Part shown: positions 62,336 through 64,000 of the stretch, one piece after another | Numbering within the stretch: position 1 is the stretch's first letter | Layout: the number at the start of each line of letters is the position of its first letter | Made by a program: the position numbers and the translations under genes | Assembly (NCBI GenBank): GCA_009840625.1 | Contig: VXNJ01000010.1 | Location: 248,001-312,000 of the forward strand | Direction: 5' to 3' | Origin: Chloroflexota bacterium | Lineage (GTDB): Bacteria; Chloroflexota; UBA11872; VXNJ01 | DNA length: 64,000 nt | The notes under the pieces: model-generated | What the model saw: the letters and a program-made list of their open reading frames with translations, nothing else | The model's database searches: none | Told to the model about the DNA's origin: nothing

Positions 62336-63685
62336 ATGACCCCGATCGCGCTTGCCGGCCGCCGGGTGGTGGTGATGGGGCTGGGCCTGCACGGCGGCGG
62401 GGTGGCCATGGTCCGGTTTCTTTGCCAGCGCGGCGCGCGGGTGCTGGCAACCGACCTGCGCGATGCCGAAACTCTGGCCCCGAGCCTTGCCCAGCTGGCG
62501 GACCTTGACGTGGAATTCGTCCTCGGCGAGCACCGCCGCGCCGACTTTGCGGGCGCCGACCTGGTGATCCGCAATCCGGCGGTGCCGGAGGAATCGCCGT
62601 ATCTGGCAGCGGCCCGCGCGTCCGGGGTGCCGGTCGAAATGGAAATGGGGCTGTTTTTCGCCGAGTGCGAACCCGATCGGATCGTGGGCGTAACCGGAAC
62701 GCGCGGCAAGACCACGACCGCGACGTTTATCTGGCACGCGCTCCGCTCGGCCGGTCGCAAGGCGGAACTGGCCGGCAACATGCGGATTTCGGCGGTCGGT
62801 CTGCTGGCCGGGCTCGACCCCGAGGCGGTCGTCGTGCTCGAACTCTCCTCCTGGCAGCTGGAAGGGCTGGTGCAACACCAGATCTCGCCGGCCCGCGCAG
62901 TGGTCACAAATCTGCTGGACGACCATCTCGACCGCTACCCCAGCCGCGACGCATATGCGGCGGCCAAGCAGACGATCGTCGCTTTCCAGCGACCCGGCGA
63001 CCTGGCGGTTCTTAACTCCGAGAACGCGTACACGACCGCGTTCGCCGAGTCGGCCCCGGGACGGGTGGCATGGTTCTCGGCCGCCGACCCGGTCGCCGGC
63101 TGGAGCCGGGCCCAAATCGGTGGCGAGCACAACCGGGCCAACCTGGCGGCGGCGAGCCGGGTGCTGGTTGACCTTGGACTTTCCGAAAGGGAAATCGCGG
63201 TGGCGGTGGCCAGCTTCAAAGGCGTCCCCTATCGCCAGGAAACGGTGGCCCGAATCGACGGAGTCAGCTGGGTGAACGATACGACTTCGACCACTCCCGA
63301 CGCCGCGATCGCGGCGCTTGAGGGGCTTTCGCCGCCGTTCGTATGGATCGCCGGAGGATCGGAAAAACACCTGGATTTTGAGTCTCTGGCGGAGCTGGCG
63401 GGGCGGCGGCGGGAGCAGATTCGGGCGGTGGTGATGCTGCCGGGAGCGGCCAGCGAGCGCCTGGGCAGGAGCCTTGCGGGCCAGGAGCTGCATCCGGTGG
63501 CGACGATGCCCGATGCGGTACGGACCGCGGCCGCGCTGGCGCGCCCGGGAGATACCGTCCTGCTTTCGCCGGCGTGCGCGTCATTCGGCCTTTTTTTGAA
63601 CGAATTCGACCGCGGAGACCAGTTCAACGACGCGGTGCGGGCTATTGCTGAGCCCGCCGCCGGCGGCGATGCGGCGGGCGGTTGA
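62336..63685 (+). CDS. murD: UDP-N-acetylmuramoyl-L-alanine:D-glutamate ligase
   Basis: A 449-residue Mur ligase adding D-Glu to the peptidoglycan precursor in the cytoplasm. The N-terminal Rossmann fold has VVMGLGLHGGGVAMVRFL; the ATP loop is GVTGTRGKTTTATF (Asn of the usual GTNGKTT is Arg here); VVTNLLDDHLDRYPS and FKGVPYRQETVARIDGVSWV follow; SPACASFGLF marks the C-terminal domain. ATG 62336 gives normal family length. With the dap genes it indicates a peptidoglycan wall. Confidence 0.93.
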   Translation: MTPIALAGRRVVVMGLGLHGGGVAMVRFLCQRGARVLATDLRDAETLAPSLAQLADLDVEFVLGEHRRADFAGADLVIRNPAVPEESPYLAAARASGVPVEMEMGLFFAECEPDRIVGVTGTRGKTTTATFIWHALRSAGRKAELAGNMRISAVGLLAGLDPEAVVVLELSSWQLEGLVQHQISPARAVVTNLLDDHLDRYPSRDAYAAAKQTIVAFQRPGDLAVLNSENAYTTAFAESAPGRVAWFSAADPVAGWSRAQIGGEHNRANLAAASRVLVDLGLSEREIAVAVASFKGVPYRQETVARIDGVSWVNDTTSTTPDAAIAALEGLSPPFVWIAGGSEKHLDFESLAELAGRRREQIRAVVMLPGAASERLGRSLAGQELHPVATMPDAVRTAAALARPGDTVLLSPACASFGLFLNEFDRGDQFNDAVRAIAEPAAGGDAAGG

Positions 63686-63814
63686 AAATCGAGCACGCGG
63701 TCGTAAGGGAACGCGCGCACTGCGCGCAGGCCCGGCTCGGACTCCGCAAAACTCCGCGCCCGAATTCCAGACTGCGGCAATAGTCCTCACAACTCGATTA
63801 AGGGTCAGACCGAA

Positions 63815-64000
63815 ATGGCCGACATGTCCAGTGATCCCCGAATCGACCCGCGCATCAAGGCCGCCCTCGGGCACCTTCAGACGACCGACGGCCGCGACGT
63901 TAGCAGCAGAGAAGAAGCCATCGCACTCGAATCCTCGCCGCAGCGAATCGCGCGCGAGGCGGTGATGGGAATCCTGAAGGAGTCCTGCGACAGCGATGCG
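63815..64000 (+). CDS. Unidentified protein, N-terminal fragment (runs off right edge)
   Basis: An open frame from ATG 63815 (or 63824) to the window end, 62 codons: ADMSSDPRIDPRIKAALG, then SSREEAIALESSPQRIAREA. AAGGG lies about ten bases upstream. The style is that of a real, mostly helical, soluble N-terminus. It vaguely resembles the leader region of some alpha/beta-hydrolases, but the catalytic part is outside, so I do not assign a function. Confidence 0.6.
   Translation, partial: MADMSSDPRIDPRIKAALGHLQTTDGRDVSSREEAIALESSPQRIAREAVMGILKESCDSDA

Overview
The window is bacterial chromosome of high GC content, almost fully coding, with ordinary housekeeping genes on both strands and no phage, insertion sequence or CRISPR array that I could see. 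Gene content (RicT beside holB, RNase J, SufR-type Fe-S regulator, group-1 sigma factor, DAP-pathway genes, MurD, a beta-RFAP-synthase-like GHMP enzyme, an IleRS with unusual signature motifs, frequent TTG starts) is most suggestive of a Chloroflexota-like lineage. That placement is inference from protein style, not a search.

Layout. 1-2.9 kb: start of a sulfatase (minus, running off the left edge) divergent from a GH127 glycosidase, then a nitroreductase. 2.9-8.4 kb: nitrogen block with amtB and glnB (minus), a zinc-ribbon membrane protein, glnA with a terminator in its leader, and a YbdK-type carboxylate-amine ligase. 8.4-17.4 kb, all minus: ileS, alaX, an SH3 protein, ricT, holB, an SLC13-type permease and a DUF3105-like protein. 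17.5-24.3 kb, plus: rpsO, pnp with a long RG-rich tail, dapB, asd, dapA and a family-4 uracil-DNA glycosylase. 24.3-31.6 kb, plus: RNase J, FtsK, a class V aminotransferase, a LysM protein, an MFS transporter and an XRE/zinc-ribbon protein. 31.6-35.6 kb, minus: thioredoxin, leuS and a tandem NTF2-like protein. 35.8-45.6 kb, accessory: small membrane proteins, lipoproteins, a membrane protein/winged-helix regulator operon behind a strong dyad, an NCS2-type permease with an extra C-terminal domain, a rhodanese, a cytochrome c lipoprotein, an ABC exporter, VOC, GNAT and SRPBCC proteins. 45.6-52.8 kb: tRNA-Ala(CGC), rpmA, rplU, nadA, a second permease with the same extra domain, a DUF1330 protein, a beta-RFAP-synthase-like enzyme and a sigma factor. 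53.2-56.6 kb: sufR, iscS, A-type Fe-S carrier and moaA in a tight operon. 56.6-64 kb: bL25, two small proteins, rpsP-khpA-trmD, an orphan GroEL, a hypothetical protein, murD and the start of an unidentified gene.

Genes that plausibly work together: glnB/amtB/glnA (ammonium uptake, sensing and assimilation); asd/dapA/dapB with murD (diaminopimelate and peptidoglycan); pnp and rnj (RNA decay); sufR/iscS/iscA with the Fe-S enzymes moaA, nadA and the Fe-S uracil-DNA glycosylase; alaX/ileS (charging and editing).

The most notable observations are: at least four genes whose homologous N-termini lie upstream of any ATG/GTG/TTG, two of them with a good Shine-Dalgarno placed nine bases before an ATC; two permeases sharing a C-terminal domain that looks like a degenerate anti-sigma/histidine-kinase ATPase; a PII protein without Tyr51; an intrinsic terminator in the glnA leader; and a three-half-site TTTGT dyad before the membrane protein/winged-helix operon.
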